Shown piece by piece: positions 1 through 9,735 of a stretch of 64,000 bases of DNA. The DNA comes from Pleurotus djamor (lineage: Eukaryota > Basidiomycota > Agaricomycetes > Agaricales > Pleurotaceae). The translations under genes and the position numbers were made by a program. The first letter of the stretch is position 1. Every line of letters starts with the position of its first letter. The notes under the pieces were generated by a model that searched no databases, was not told the origin of the DNA, and saw only the letters and a list, made by a program, of their open reading frames with translations. The stretch lies in NCBI GenBank assembly GCA_029747585.1, contig JAPEVF010000139.1, forward strand, positions 1 to 64,000, in the 5' to 3' direction.

Positions 1-593
1 GGTGAGTAACAAAATACACATGATGGTGACTGAAGGGGAGGAGGGTGTCAAGATTCGAGGTCGGGGATGGCCAAGAGTGGCTCCAAGATGTTGGAGACCG
101 ATTGTATCGTGGTCTTCTATCGTCACTGAGGCTACTGCGTCGTTCAGTTTCGTCATGCTTCGCATCTCGAACCTCACGCCCTTCTGCGAAAAGAGTGAAT
201 CCCGCAAACCTTTAATGACATGGGATGCGCGAATTGGGCACAGGTAGAATATCGTCGCGGGAACATCAAGCGTCGCAATGACCATATTGTCTGTGTTCGA
301 TGTCGTAAGCAGAGTAAAGTTAAGTGTTCAGTCAGTATCTGCGAAGAAAAATGGAACACCAAACCGAGTACAATTTTCCAACGGAGCGTGTCGAAGGTCG
401 TGTCGCCCGAACTGTGTTGCATCAAAATTGAATGGTCCTTAGTTTCCGTTTTCGAAGTCGACGTAAATCGATGGAGTAGGAAGGTTGGTAAAAGATGAAA
501 GTGAGGGCATAAGGTTCCTTCGAGTAGATAAAACTGGTGTTGATCCAAGATGAGGTTCAATCGTGCGAGAGTCAGTTCCGGTCGTGTGTCCAT
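1..593 (-). CDS. Unknown protein, runs off left edge
   Basis: I do not recognise this protein. The start is ATG at 593 in a good context. A first exon (593-365) and a second exon (290-left edge) join across a 74-bp intron with donor GTTTGG, a CTGAC branch-like site and acceptor CACAG. The join gives a continuous frame reading RWKIVL/DNMVIATLDVPA, with the split Asp codon restored. The second exon contains IFYLCPIRASHVIKGL and stays open to position 1. No domain, signal peptide or membrane segment is evident. The last 30 or so residues before the edge look less natural and may hide another intron. Confidence 0.5.
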
Positions 594-1892
594 GAGTGAG
601 TTTTTGTTTCTTTGTAATGGAGATGATGACGGGGGCTACTGGTCAGAGATACTTTGAGGCAGGATATAAGAAGGACGGGTGAGGTACGCTGCTTGCTACT
701 TTGCCACTTACTCCCGAAAGGGCTTCAAGGGAGGGCCTTTGACCACTACAAGGGACGGAAGGGGATTTCGCTCAAGGTTGACTCATGTCAACCGAAAATG
801 TGAAANGGGGGGGTGGTAGAAGGTTCGTGCCATGTGTAACGGTCATCAAAGGCTAAATGTTTTGGATGAACGCCTTGCGCTAGGGACGCGAATCCTCCGC
901 TCGAAATCGGCCAGTATACTCTTTTGTATCAAGAGGAGGGGCCTTAACTCAACCTTACATACTACTTCAAGTAGGGGCGCGCACGCGATTCTACCGATAG
1001 TCTAAAGCCACGACGTAAGTCGTCCTATTCATCAGTGTATTCCGTCTTCAGGCACTTAGTATGGATTATACTATGGTTCTGGTAAATACTTGCTGTACTA
1101 GTAGGCAGAACTGAAGCTGAGAAGCTTTCCTGTACTACAAGCATTTCTTGCGAGGTACGACGAAGATGTCCTTCATCTCCCCTATCGCCCCTAGGCAATC
1201 CGTCCTGAGCAGAATTTGAGCTTATCGCATTCAATTCGCCGACAGCACGTCTGTAAGAAGTTCATTTGCTAACACAAAGACCTCGACAATTTTTTCATTG
1301 CACAAGGAAGGGAGAGGATGTTCTTGGAGGTAAAACGCATGTCCGGGAGACAGGAGGCCTCCTGACCAAGTTTCGATGCCCGGCCGACTCGTTTTTGTTT
1401 TGCAAGACGCATCACAATAACCTTCGTATGCTCCCTGACAGGCGTAGCCGACACCGACCCTTGCATTTCTATACTCTACAGGCTTTGGGTGACCCATGCG
1501 GCATCTCTTCCATAGCCAGTGTTACTTGGACTAGAACCTCTCAAGACTCAGATACAGCTTGACTCGGGCTTGACGAAAAATTACTAGTGTTGGGCCCTGT
1601 CTGAGACCTGCCAAATCAGTATATTTTTTGCCACTTGAGCCACTCCCAATCACGTCCAGTGCCTCTCCACGAAATTCCCTTCTTCTGATAGTTTCAACGC
1701 CTACCAATCCGTCGCAAATGAGCCTCTTGGACCAGCGAGCACCGCTTTGGTCTCTCATTGACTGGAGACCAACAGTGGCTATCGACATATATAAGCTGCC
1801 CTAATGTCGGTAGGAGCCCCCCATCTCAGTGAACTTCACAGCTTCTCTGACTTCCAACCACTCTTCTCCCAGACTTCACTCCCAGGAGCACT
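594..1892. other. No supported gene
   Basis: Only short overlapping open frames on both strands (longest about 98 codons), none with convincing composition or splice partners. One ambiguous base lies at 806 next to a G run. The right end carries the TATA box of the following gene. Confidence 0.5.
1788..1794 (+). promoter_or_regulatory. TATA box of zinc-finger gene A
   Basis: TATATAA lies about 100 bp upstream of the ATG at 1893, with no intervening in-frame ATG for this gene. Position and orientation fit a core promoter. Confidence 0.5.
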
Positions 1893-3110
1893 ATGCAACG
1901 CTTCGCATCCCCCGAGTACGACTTCTCCTCCGCAACGGATGGTATCCCCAACTTTGATCCATCCGCCAGGAGCATCGATGTCGACATCCCTTCGAGAGCC
2001 CCCTCTCCCATGCTAATGGAAGGACTCAACGAAGTCGAACTGAATCCTGTTCCTCTGGACTGGAATACCTTTGATGGATCGCTGGACTCTGATCAGCCTA
2101 CTCCCCGTCGCCTCGTCGTACATGGCTGGAGCCCCTCGGATAATACTACGGAGTTTGTGGAGATTCCTCTTGCTGAAATTCGTCCCAATCGCATGACTCC
2201 CCTTGAACTTCCGGACGATCATAGTATGGGATTCCAGCCTCTTTATTTGGGACCTGAGCTTCCTTTGCCAGACCTTACGCTTGACTATGGTATGGATGAT
2301 ATCGTACCCTTCGAAGATCATCCAGTGGGACCTATGCAGCCGTTCAATCAACAAGGATTCGTTCCTCCAGTGAATCCTGCGGATCCTCCCTTCTTTCTGG
2401 ATCCTAACCAACTCACGTACACCTGGACTACTACCCCAGGCCTAGCACCTGTCCCAGCTCTCTTTCCAGCTCAGCCTGCTCCTCAAGGCTTGGCCCTTCC
2501 ACTCCCCCCAGTCCAGGTTGCCCCTGAAGCCGAGGATGAGAACGAGGATGAGGATGAAGAAGAGGAAGAAGCTCCCCCTCCTCCCCGGCGGTCCGCCCGA
2601 ATCGCAGCTCAACAGGCTGGAGCACCCGTGCAATATGAGGAAGAGGCCACGGTTGAAGAAGTAGGGGATGAAGAGGATGATGAATCCATGGAGAGCGATA
2701 ATAACGAAGACCAGACCTCTCAAGCCACCACTGCTGAAGCTGAAACCGCTTCCAGTAGCTCTCAAGAACTCCAAGATCCGGCTCTCCAGGCCATGGTGCG
2801 TCTCCCCAATATTTAACTGTCCCCAGCTGCAGTTGACTCATCGCCGTGTTTTCTTCGTGTTCAGATCGACCATCTCAGGCGTAAATGCAAATGCCGAGCA
2901 GTACTCAAAGGCAAACGTGCCTGGGAGCGTCACTACTGCAAATTCAAGGCCAAGCCTAAGTTCCCTTGCCCTAACTGCGACCTAGTGTGAGTCTACGTGC
3001 GCTTTCTCTGACTGACACTCGAATGCTAATCGTCCATGTTCAGTCTTTGCCGTATCGACGCGCTGGTCCGTCACCAGAGAGACCACTGCAAGGGTCAGCG
3101 CGAGGATTGA
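1893..3110 (+). CDS. Zinc-finger protein A (C2HC plus C2H2)
   Basis: Three exons, 1893-2795, 2865-2986 and 3044-3110, give about 363 aa. The first 300 residues are Pro/Asp/Glu-rich and look disordered, with a run of acidic residues (about 212-225), then RRSARIAAQQ. The zinc-binding part is entirely in exons 2 and 3. A CKC-x12-HYC finger carries the core KGKRAWERHYC. It is followed by CPNC-x12-H-x3-H. The second intron is phase 2 and cuts between the two cysteines and the histidines of the second finger. A nuclear DNA- or RNA-binding role is inferred from the fingers only. A paralog with the same exon layout lies at 5172-6110 on the other strand. Confidence 0.85.
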
Positions 3111-3221
3111 ACGAAATGGGTCACCGCGATTACCCGACGTCTATGTAGCATAATGTATATACCATGATCACTGTTTATACCGAAGTCTACCGACTATGTA
3201 TATTATTACGAGTACCGTTCT

Positions 3222-4998
3222 CTATGATTCAGATTTACCGTCTTCAGTCTTGGCCTTGTCTTCAGCAACATTGGGATCGCCCTCGTATCCCTCAACCTTC
3301 ATATCATTCAAACCCAATTCCTCATTCTGCTGCCACGACCGATCGTACATCTCCACGACCATATTGGGATCAGGATCAGGTGCGAATATATTCTGCACGT
3401 AGGAATTGGCTAACGGGTCATCGAGAATCAGAGTAAATTCCCTTTCCGCGTTTTTGACCTAGAAATGTTAGATCATTAGTCCAGGTTTTCAGAGAAATTC
3501 AGGAGTAAGCTTACTTCTTTGAGGTTCTTCAAGAACACTTCAAAGGGGTCACGGTCGTTCGGATCCCTCGAGTCCCCTGAAGCGAAGACTTTCTCCGAGA
3601 GTTCCTCATAGACCTGCTCCAAGATACCTTCAAGGGTGGTAAATCGACCACCCAGAGTTCCGTGCGACAAAACCAAGTCGATCTCTGGTATTGTGAGACC
3701 AGCAGTCTCGCTCTTATGTTCATGGTAAGGTGTCGGGGAGTTGTGGAGAGCAGGCATGTCTCACCTTGAGGATATCTCTGCTTAGATCTTCCTTGTCTTC
3801 CACCTTCAGCGTTATCCGCTTCCCTTGCGGTGAGATAGCTGCCCCAGACTTGACTTCGTTGTCGCGATAACCACATCGATCGCAATTCGTTGACATGATG
3901 AGGATATCCTAATACCTTTCAGTCGGGAACGATGACAACGCGAAGGGAAAACAAGACTCACCTTGAAGTATGGTATGCTAACTTTCTTCATCTTCGTGTC
4001 GAGCGCATGTCCACAGCTTGAGCATACTCCAGGGAAGACATAAACTTCTTCATTGGGATCTGCGGGTGCATCTGCCTCTTCCTCTCGCGTGGACGGCTCC
4101 TCCTTGGTAGGCTTTTCCTCCGACCCCTCAGCAACCAAGCCGAGCGCAACATTTTGCTCCTGAGTGCGTTGATATGTCTTCATGTCCCATTTAGGATCGG
4201 CCATGCTACCGAAGAACTCGATGAAAGAGTTGCCAGCAGGGTCATCGAGTTTGAGCGTAAATGGCGGCATAGGAACTCCCTCCTTGTCAGCCGCAGAGCT
4301 AATAACCACTTGTCCGTCCTCATTACCATCTCCCTCCTCCTCTTCATCGGCAAGGATCTCCTTCAATTTATCAATAAGAGCCTGAATCTTCTCGTAGTTT
4401 TCGGGATCCTGGTATTTTCGCAGAGGTTGATCGGTGCTTAGGTCCGCTACAATGTCGCGAATTAGGCCTTCTATCGTGGTAAGTTGTCCTCGGAGAGAAG
4501 CTGGCAGTGTGAGTTGATATTCAGGGATGACGATACTGCAGGATTCAGATCGGACTATTTGTCGGTTGAGATCTGGACGAGAAAGGACTCGGACGGTGTA
4601 TGTAGTGCCTTCAGCTGTATATATAGTCAATTAACGACGAGAAAAGAGACAGCGGAAGAGCAAACCCACGTCTGATCGTCCCGGCTGATTGAATTTCGTT
4701 ATTTGAGGCACCACAATGTTCGCAGCGAAACGACATGACGATAACTTCGCGAAAGTACGGTATTGACGTCAAAAGAAGACGCGTTACTCCCTACTAGATA
4801 TGATGTATCAAGAATCAGTGATAGCTTAGACTCATGGAAGCGCACCTGCTCTCCGCATTTCATGCAAAGTGACTCTACCTCCTGCGTAGGTAGATCATCT
4901 GTTTCCTCCGCGGTTACTTTTTCTGCCTCAGGTAGCTTGTCCGCCTTCTCTGCTACTGAGCCTATTGACGGAAAGAGTTCGTCGTTGTGTTGCGACAT
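3222..4998 (-). CDS. ZPR1: ZPR1-type zinc-finger protein
   Basis: Six exons: 4998-4846, 4790-4670, 4614-3962, 3908-3765, 3712-3515, 3458-3222, about 501 aa, as expected for ZPR1. Two ZPR1 modules are seen. The first zinc finger is CMKC...CEHC (exons 1-2). The second is CSSC...CDRC (exons 3-4). Each is followed by its A/B domain with phrases such as TIPEIDLVL and GGRFTTLEG. In the family, ZPR1 binds translation elongation factor eEF1A, acts in its folding and shuttles to the nucleus on growth signals. All splice junctions are GT-AG and keep frame. Start chosen as the first ATG ([12 protein letters not shown]). An acidic linker ([10 protein letters not shown]) separates the modules. Confidence 0.95.
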
Positions 4999-5171
4999 GA
5001 TGGTGGTTTGGAGAAAAGCAGAGGAGATAACAAAATCTTTCCACGAAATCTTATCTGCGATCTCCAATCAGGGGTGCTCAGGAGGAGGAGGAGGATGCAG
5101 AAATCGTTGATTCTTTAGCAGGGTAGAAACGGTGGTACTCAAACGCATAGGCGATGTTACTGTTACTTTCA

Positions 5172-6110
5172 CTATCTATATCTGTAAGGGCAGCTTTTAC
5201 TCATATGTCGTTGCAAGGCATCCGGCCTAGACAAACTATCAAGGGCAATCCTTCAGTTCTTGACGATGCAGAACAACGGGCTCAAGACTCACACAGCAGA
5301 GCATCTCGGGCACGGAAGTTGAGCCTTTTCCTTGAAGCTACAGTAATGCCGTTCCCAAGAGCGTTTCCCCTTGATAATGGCCCCGCATTTGCATTTGCGT
5401 GTGGTGGGGTTTATCTGGAATAACGGAAGGTGAGAGGCGAACTTCAATGACCCAAGTGAACACACCATGTGAAGAATAGCCGGGTGTATTTCGGTGTTCT
5501 TAGAGTAGCCAGAGTGATTTCTGATAGTATGAGGACCGTGTGCTTCATCGCCTTTTTGCGCAGAAGGAGCATCCCCGTCAAACAGAGATGCAGGAGAGGC
5601 GGCGGCTTTGAAGCTGCTCTCTTTATCTAACTTGTGATTCTCTGTGGAGGTGAGCTCAGCCCTTGGTTGCGGGAAAGCTGGAGCAGTTTGGTAAAATGAA
5701 GACTGAGGCTGCGACATATTTTTTGTGGCTGAAGAATATGGATAGACATGCTCGGCATCCTGGTATACATTGACGGCGTGGGGGTGATCGACATTCTTCG
5801 CTGGAAGAGGGCGAGCACCCGGGTTCGGTGCCACTGCGTACCCTCTGGGAGATGTCAAATCATGGGTATCAAAGGGCGGCACGAGAGAGGGGGATTGCTC
5901 CGCGAGTGGGTGAGCCCATGACGCCTGGCGAAGTACACCAATTCGTTGACCATGTGAGGGACACAAGAGAGCGTCGTGCCCTTCGAATGCATCTGTACAG
6001 CATGTGTTAGGAGAAGAAGTCCTTTGGTCGAAGGTTTCTTGGAGTGGATCCGCGGATAGAGCATTTCCGGAGACGAGCGAGGAGTAGTACGGGGCTCCGA
6101 AGTTCGACAT
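5172..6110 (-). CDS. Zinc-finger protein B, paralog of A
   Basis: Exons 6110-5466, 5414-5293 and 5235-5172 give about 276 aa. The N-terminal 215 residues are low in order and rich in Pro, Ser, His and Tyr, and do not resemble protein A closely. The C-terminus does: CKC-x12-HYC with the core KGKRSWERHYC, then CPRC-x12-H-x5-C. Exon 2 is 122 nt, exactly as in protein A, with the same phase 0 and phase 2 boundaries. The start is ATG at 6110. An upstream GTG-initiated extension would cross a G tract and is not favoured. Function beyond zinc binding is unknown. Confidence 0.85.
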
Positions 6111-6583
6111 GTTGCTGGGGTTCACGGGGGGGGGGGGGGCGGGCACCGATGGGTGGCGGGCAGTATTTATAGTCGTGCCACCACCTCACTCGACTCGATG
6201 CCATACATGCGGTCAATGAGGAATAAGAGACAATGGGGTCGTGTACTTCTTGACGACAAGCTGGTGACAACCCCCGGGGGCCCACACGGTGGTATTCAGG
6301 AGGGCTACAATGCGGTGGATGTTGGCGTAAGAGTGGCACCAACAATGAGTGGCACCAACGATGGACGCTGAGGTGGGAAAAGTCGGGCCCAAGCGTCAAC
6401 CCCAGAGGGTCTGTAACCATTGTGTTCACGTTCATGCGCAGATAAAGCTTGAGTTTGAACGTTTGAACCTTCAAGGGGCACAAGAACTGAAGAAGCAAGC
6501 AGTCGCATTAAGCATCTTGTCGATCGAGGAGAAAACAAGAACTTTCTACACGATCACCACTATAAGCTAGTAGTTCTAGCGCT
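6111..6583. other. Upstream region of zinc-finger gene B
   Basis: Apart from the G tract at 6126-6139 nothing recognisable is seen. It spans the promoter of gene B and the 3' flank of the kinase-like gene. Confidence 0.4.
6126..6139. repeat. Tract of 14 G
   Basis: Uninterrupted G14 on the plus strand, so a C tract in the sense strand just upstream of the start of zinc-finger gene B. Its length in the assembly should be treated as approximate. Confidence 0.8.
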
Positions 6584-7445
6584 TCAGTCATCTTTACCCT
6601 CTTTGGGACCAACCATTTGCATGACGTCCGCCCACCACTGGCGAAGTTCAGAGCCCCAACCCCCAAGACGGTGAACTTTGGGAGCAAGGGAAGGGTTAGT
6701 GAGCATATCCTGCATATACTTCCGCATGACTGCATGATGGCTAGACAATTTGCGAGTTCCACGTGAAGTCAATGATAGCCTACGGTAGAAGAGGATACGT
6801 ACGTGAGGCACCAGAGAAGGATGCTTTCCTTGGAGAAGAAGACTTCAGAAAAGCGTTCTCCGCATCCTTCGCTACAAGGCTCGCGCAAGTTGAAGAGGCG
6901 CAGAAAGGTCCTCCACACCACTCGAGGGAAGTACAGGATCAAAGGAGGATCAAGCCCTGGAAAGAAAATTGGTCGCTCAGCACCAAGTCAGAGAGCTCTT
7001 TGAATTCATGAGCAACGCACAAATAATATCAGTCGCCTCATTGGTAATCTCAGTGGACACTCTGTGATAGTTCCCATCCACTATCCAACCTTGAGGACAC
7101 TGGTCCAGCGCTTGACGAATCTCGCGTCGTAGCTCGTCATCCTCGGTTGCAACCCAGCCTGGCTTCCAATGAACAGTGTCCAAAGGAATGAAAGGGATAT
7201 TGAGGACTTTGGACAACGCCATCCCTAACGTGCTCTGCATCCAGCCCGTCAAAGTCAGTTTTTTTTCGAGATACAAAAAGACGAACCTTCCCAGAGCCTG
7301 ATTCAACAACATCATGTAAGTCGTAGGCACAGGATCATAGAGAGAGAAATATGTTACCGCTGTTGCCCACAATGCGTATCCTGTATATTCCTTGGCCATT
7401 ACCAAGCAATGGGGGAGAGGTTTGGGCTGTCCGATAGGTGGTCAT
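6584..7445 (-). CDS. P-loop adenylate-kinase-like NTPase, microexon
   Basis: Five exons: 7445-7358, 7297-7287, 7234-7021, 6956-6803, 6740-6584, about 207 aa. Spliced, the N-terminus reads RIRIVGNSGSGKSTLGMAL, a perfect Walker A (GxxxxGKST). It then has PFIPLDTVHWKPGW, a WIVDGNY motif and an LDPP segment. This resembles the small P-loop kinase-like family that includes bacterial 'topology modulation' (FlaR-like) proteins; the substrate is unknown. Exon 2 is only 11 nt and encodes most of GSGK. Without it the Walker A and the frame are lost. ATG at 7445 sits in CACCATGA. The C-terminus is KVHRLGGWGSELRQWW...GKDD. Confidence 0.85.
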
Positions 7446-7739
7446 GGTGGTTGGTTGAAAGAGTGTCGCCCACGCCGGCAATGCGACTCCGACGCGCTAT
7501 GGAGTAAATAAGTCTGAACTCTGCTACAAGCGAGTCATTGGTGAGAATGGATCCAAGTGGCAGTTGCAGTAACTTCGAGGTCCTCGGAACCGAGATCAAA
7601 CCGAGCCTGGCGCTGGACGCTCAGCTTGAAGCGCCTACTGACGGACTAGGGGGTATTGCAGGGGTATTGATATTGAGGGGTGCATTTTTGATGAGGTGAG
7701 GATATCGACGCGGATTCTACATCGGTCCAGTCGCTTGTT
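7446..7739. other. Intergenic
   Basis: Promoter side of the kinase-like gene and 3' flank of the tract to the right. A 66-codon open frame here overlaps the kinase exon in another frame and is not supported. Confidence 0.4.
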
Positions 7740-8709
7740 CTACAGCCATCCTCGGTGGGTGGCATTTTTGAAGCAAATAAACAACATAGCAGTACTACAG
7801 AGAATCGAGATGATAATAATAAAGAAATAACGATGAAGGATGTAGCTAGTGAAAATTGGTGTCTTCGTGGTCTCTGTGACTGGGGGAGCTTCATTTCCAA
7901 TGATTGAGACAACGAGGTGGTCCAGATGGCGGTAGCCAACGACGGCATACGGCACAATCTCGCTTGGGTATTTGTCTCCGCCCGAGGTCATTGATGAGGT
8001 CGCCTTGGAATGTCCGGATTTCATATATTTGGGTCCTAAAGTCGGCAGCTTCTTCTGCTATTCGACAGGATATGCGAAGTTCGCGCCCCGCGTCAAGAGA
8101 TATTTTCATGCTTTCCAGGACGAAATCCGCGTTCCAAGAGAGAAATGGGTGTTCATCGAAGAAAAGGCGTGCATCGAGTTCGACATGGCCAAGGACAACC
8201 TCGCCTTTTATGGATAACATCAATCATCAGCAGACTAAACGATGATTGTCTATCGAAAGGAGGGTATCCTGACCGGAGTAAACTTGCCAGACAAATGGGT
8301 CCCATCCTCTTCCGTTAGTCACATTTGGAAGGCCTTGAAAAATCATTTGAGTGGGATAGTCATGCCGCACGATGTTCGAGCCATCATCGTCTTGCCAACG
8401 GATGTTCTCCTGCAAGGAAAAGGGGCCAAAGGGGAATCCCTGAGGAAGAGGGTATGGAGAGGAACCCGCGTGTTCGTGTTCAAGGCGACTCGTACGAAGG
8501 CGACATATCCAGGTGCCCGCATTGTGTCGTAGTATTGTTACTTGACGCATGAATCTGGGGTTTGTATCATCGTGCATGTCTTGCATTAGGGAGATGGATG
8601 AGAAGGGCAATGAGGGCGGGGATGAGAGGGCGTAAAGGTAAGGTAAGTGGAAGTCATTCAGCTCCGCTGTTTTGTCTTCTTGGAGGATGTCAATGAGTTC
8701 TCTGGCCAC
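7740..8709 (-). CDS. Possible C-terminally membrane-anchored protein, model unresolved
   Basis: Three long frames on the minus strand look coding but do not join cleanly. 8709-8227 reads QENIRWQDDDGSN and QMIFQGLPNVTNGRGWDPF. 8223-7950 continues in the same frame after two TGA codons, which a short intron could remove. The end, about 8020-7740, shifts by one and ends in a hydrophobic helix (YFFIIIISILCSTAMLFICF) followed by KNATHRGWL. If spliced this would be a single-pass membrane protein with a short cytosolic tail. I do not recognise a family. The stops and frame change may mean missed introns, sequence errors or a decaying gene. The plus strand also has a 81-codon frame here, judged a shadow. 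Confidence 0.4.
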
Positions 8710-8870
8710 CGGTCAAAGAGTAGGATGGACGAGTCGCCAGAACGAAAATTTTTGGGTAACCGTTTTGGGATTGTTTCTGTCGGCTTACCACCGACTGTGA
8801 GACAACATACTGGCCGGGTATCCTGAGTACGCAAGCCTGTCGGCTGAGCTGAAGTAGGGGGACAGAAGGT

Positions 8871-9369
8871 TCAAACAGCTAGCACGAACACACTCCCTTT
8901 TGTTGGTGTCAATGGCGGCTGATGCAATGCTTGAATCGGCTGGTCCTCTCGTGAAATGACTAGGTCACCCATGCGTAAATCAATCCCAAAATGTACGGTC
9001 GTTGAGACAATGGAGATGACCTTGACCTCCGCGACTGAGAAAGGCTGTGATTGGTAGGTTGGTACGGGATCTCCCTCCTGGAAGCAGTAGGCATCAGGGC
9101 TGGGCGTTTGAAAGATAGGAGTAGCTGTAGATGGCGGAATTAATAGTACGTTCCCTACGGAATAGGTAGCCAGAGTCGGCATTATCCTGTGGCAGATGAG
9201 GTGAGTCGCTTCCAGAGCTGGATGATGAATGGAGACGCCCACAGACCACCGAAAATAGGGCACCCGGTGGTGGGATCCCCAAGGCTGTATTGATAGGCGA
9301 GGTGATGGGTACACTGTGTCGCCAAAAATAAGTTGAGCGTCCGGAAGTGATCACTGAATCAAAATTCAA
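8871..9369 (-). CDS. Coding-like tract, unknown
   Basis: Two overlapping minus frames look protein-like. About 9360-9170 reads TSGRSTYFWRHSVPITSP. 9150-8871 reads GNVLLIPPSTATPIFQTPSP to a stop after GSVFVLAV. A splice acceptor CCGTAG lies at the switch. No start, donor or domain is certain. It may belong to the same transcript as the tract to its left, since another open segment (SGDSSILLFDRWPEN, about 8750-8690) lies between them. Confidence 0.3.
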
Positions 9370-9735
9370 GCCGTGGAATGATTACCGCGGGGAGCTCGTC
9401 GCGAGCAATGATGATGCAATCAGATGTGTACCGCTCGCGCGCTGGGTCCACGGGCAGACGGCAGGACAACGAAGACGGCATATCTGCACAAAGGTGGCGG
9501 TTGGTAGGAAAGGGTAGCAGAAATTAAGTAGGATCGGAATCGTCCATCGCAATTGCAAATACATATACTATACACATGAAGTGGGGTTGCGTGAGTAGGG
9601 AGAACTACGGAAATGGGATATACAAGTACAAAAGGGATGTTGGTGCGTTTGGCATTGATATTGAATGTTGAGCGCTTGAGCGCTCGAGCCGTTGAATGAG
9701 CGCGAGTGAAGCCTGAGAGCGAGAATGAAGGCAAT
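9370..9735. other. 3' flank of aminotransferase-LRR gene
   Basis: No supported gene; short minus-strand frames only. Confidence 0.4.

Noticed and set aside
6111..6146. N-terminal extension of zinc-finger B starting at a GTG and crossing the C tract
   Set aside because: A normal ATG follows at 6110 and the extension encodes a low-complexity proline run.
7904..8552. Plus-strand frames such as one reading ECPDFIYLGPKVGSFF
   Set aside because: They lie opposite better minus-strand frames that include a membrane helix; judged shadows.
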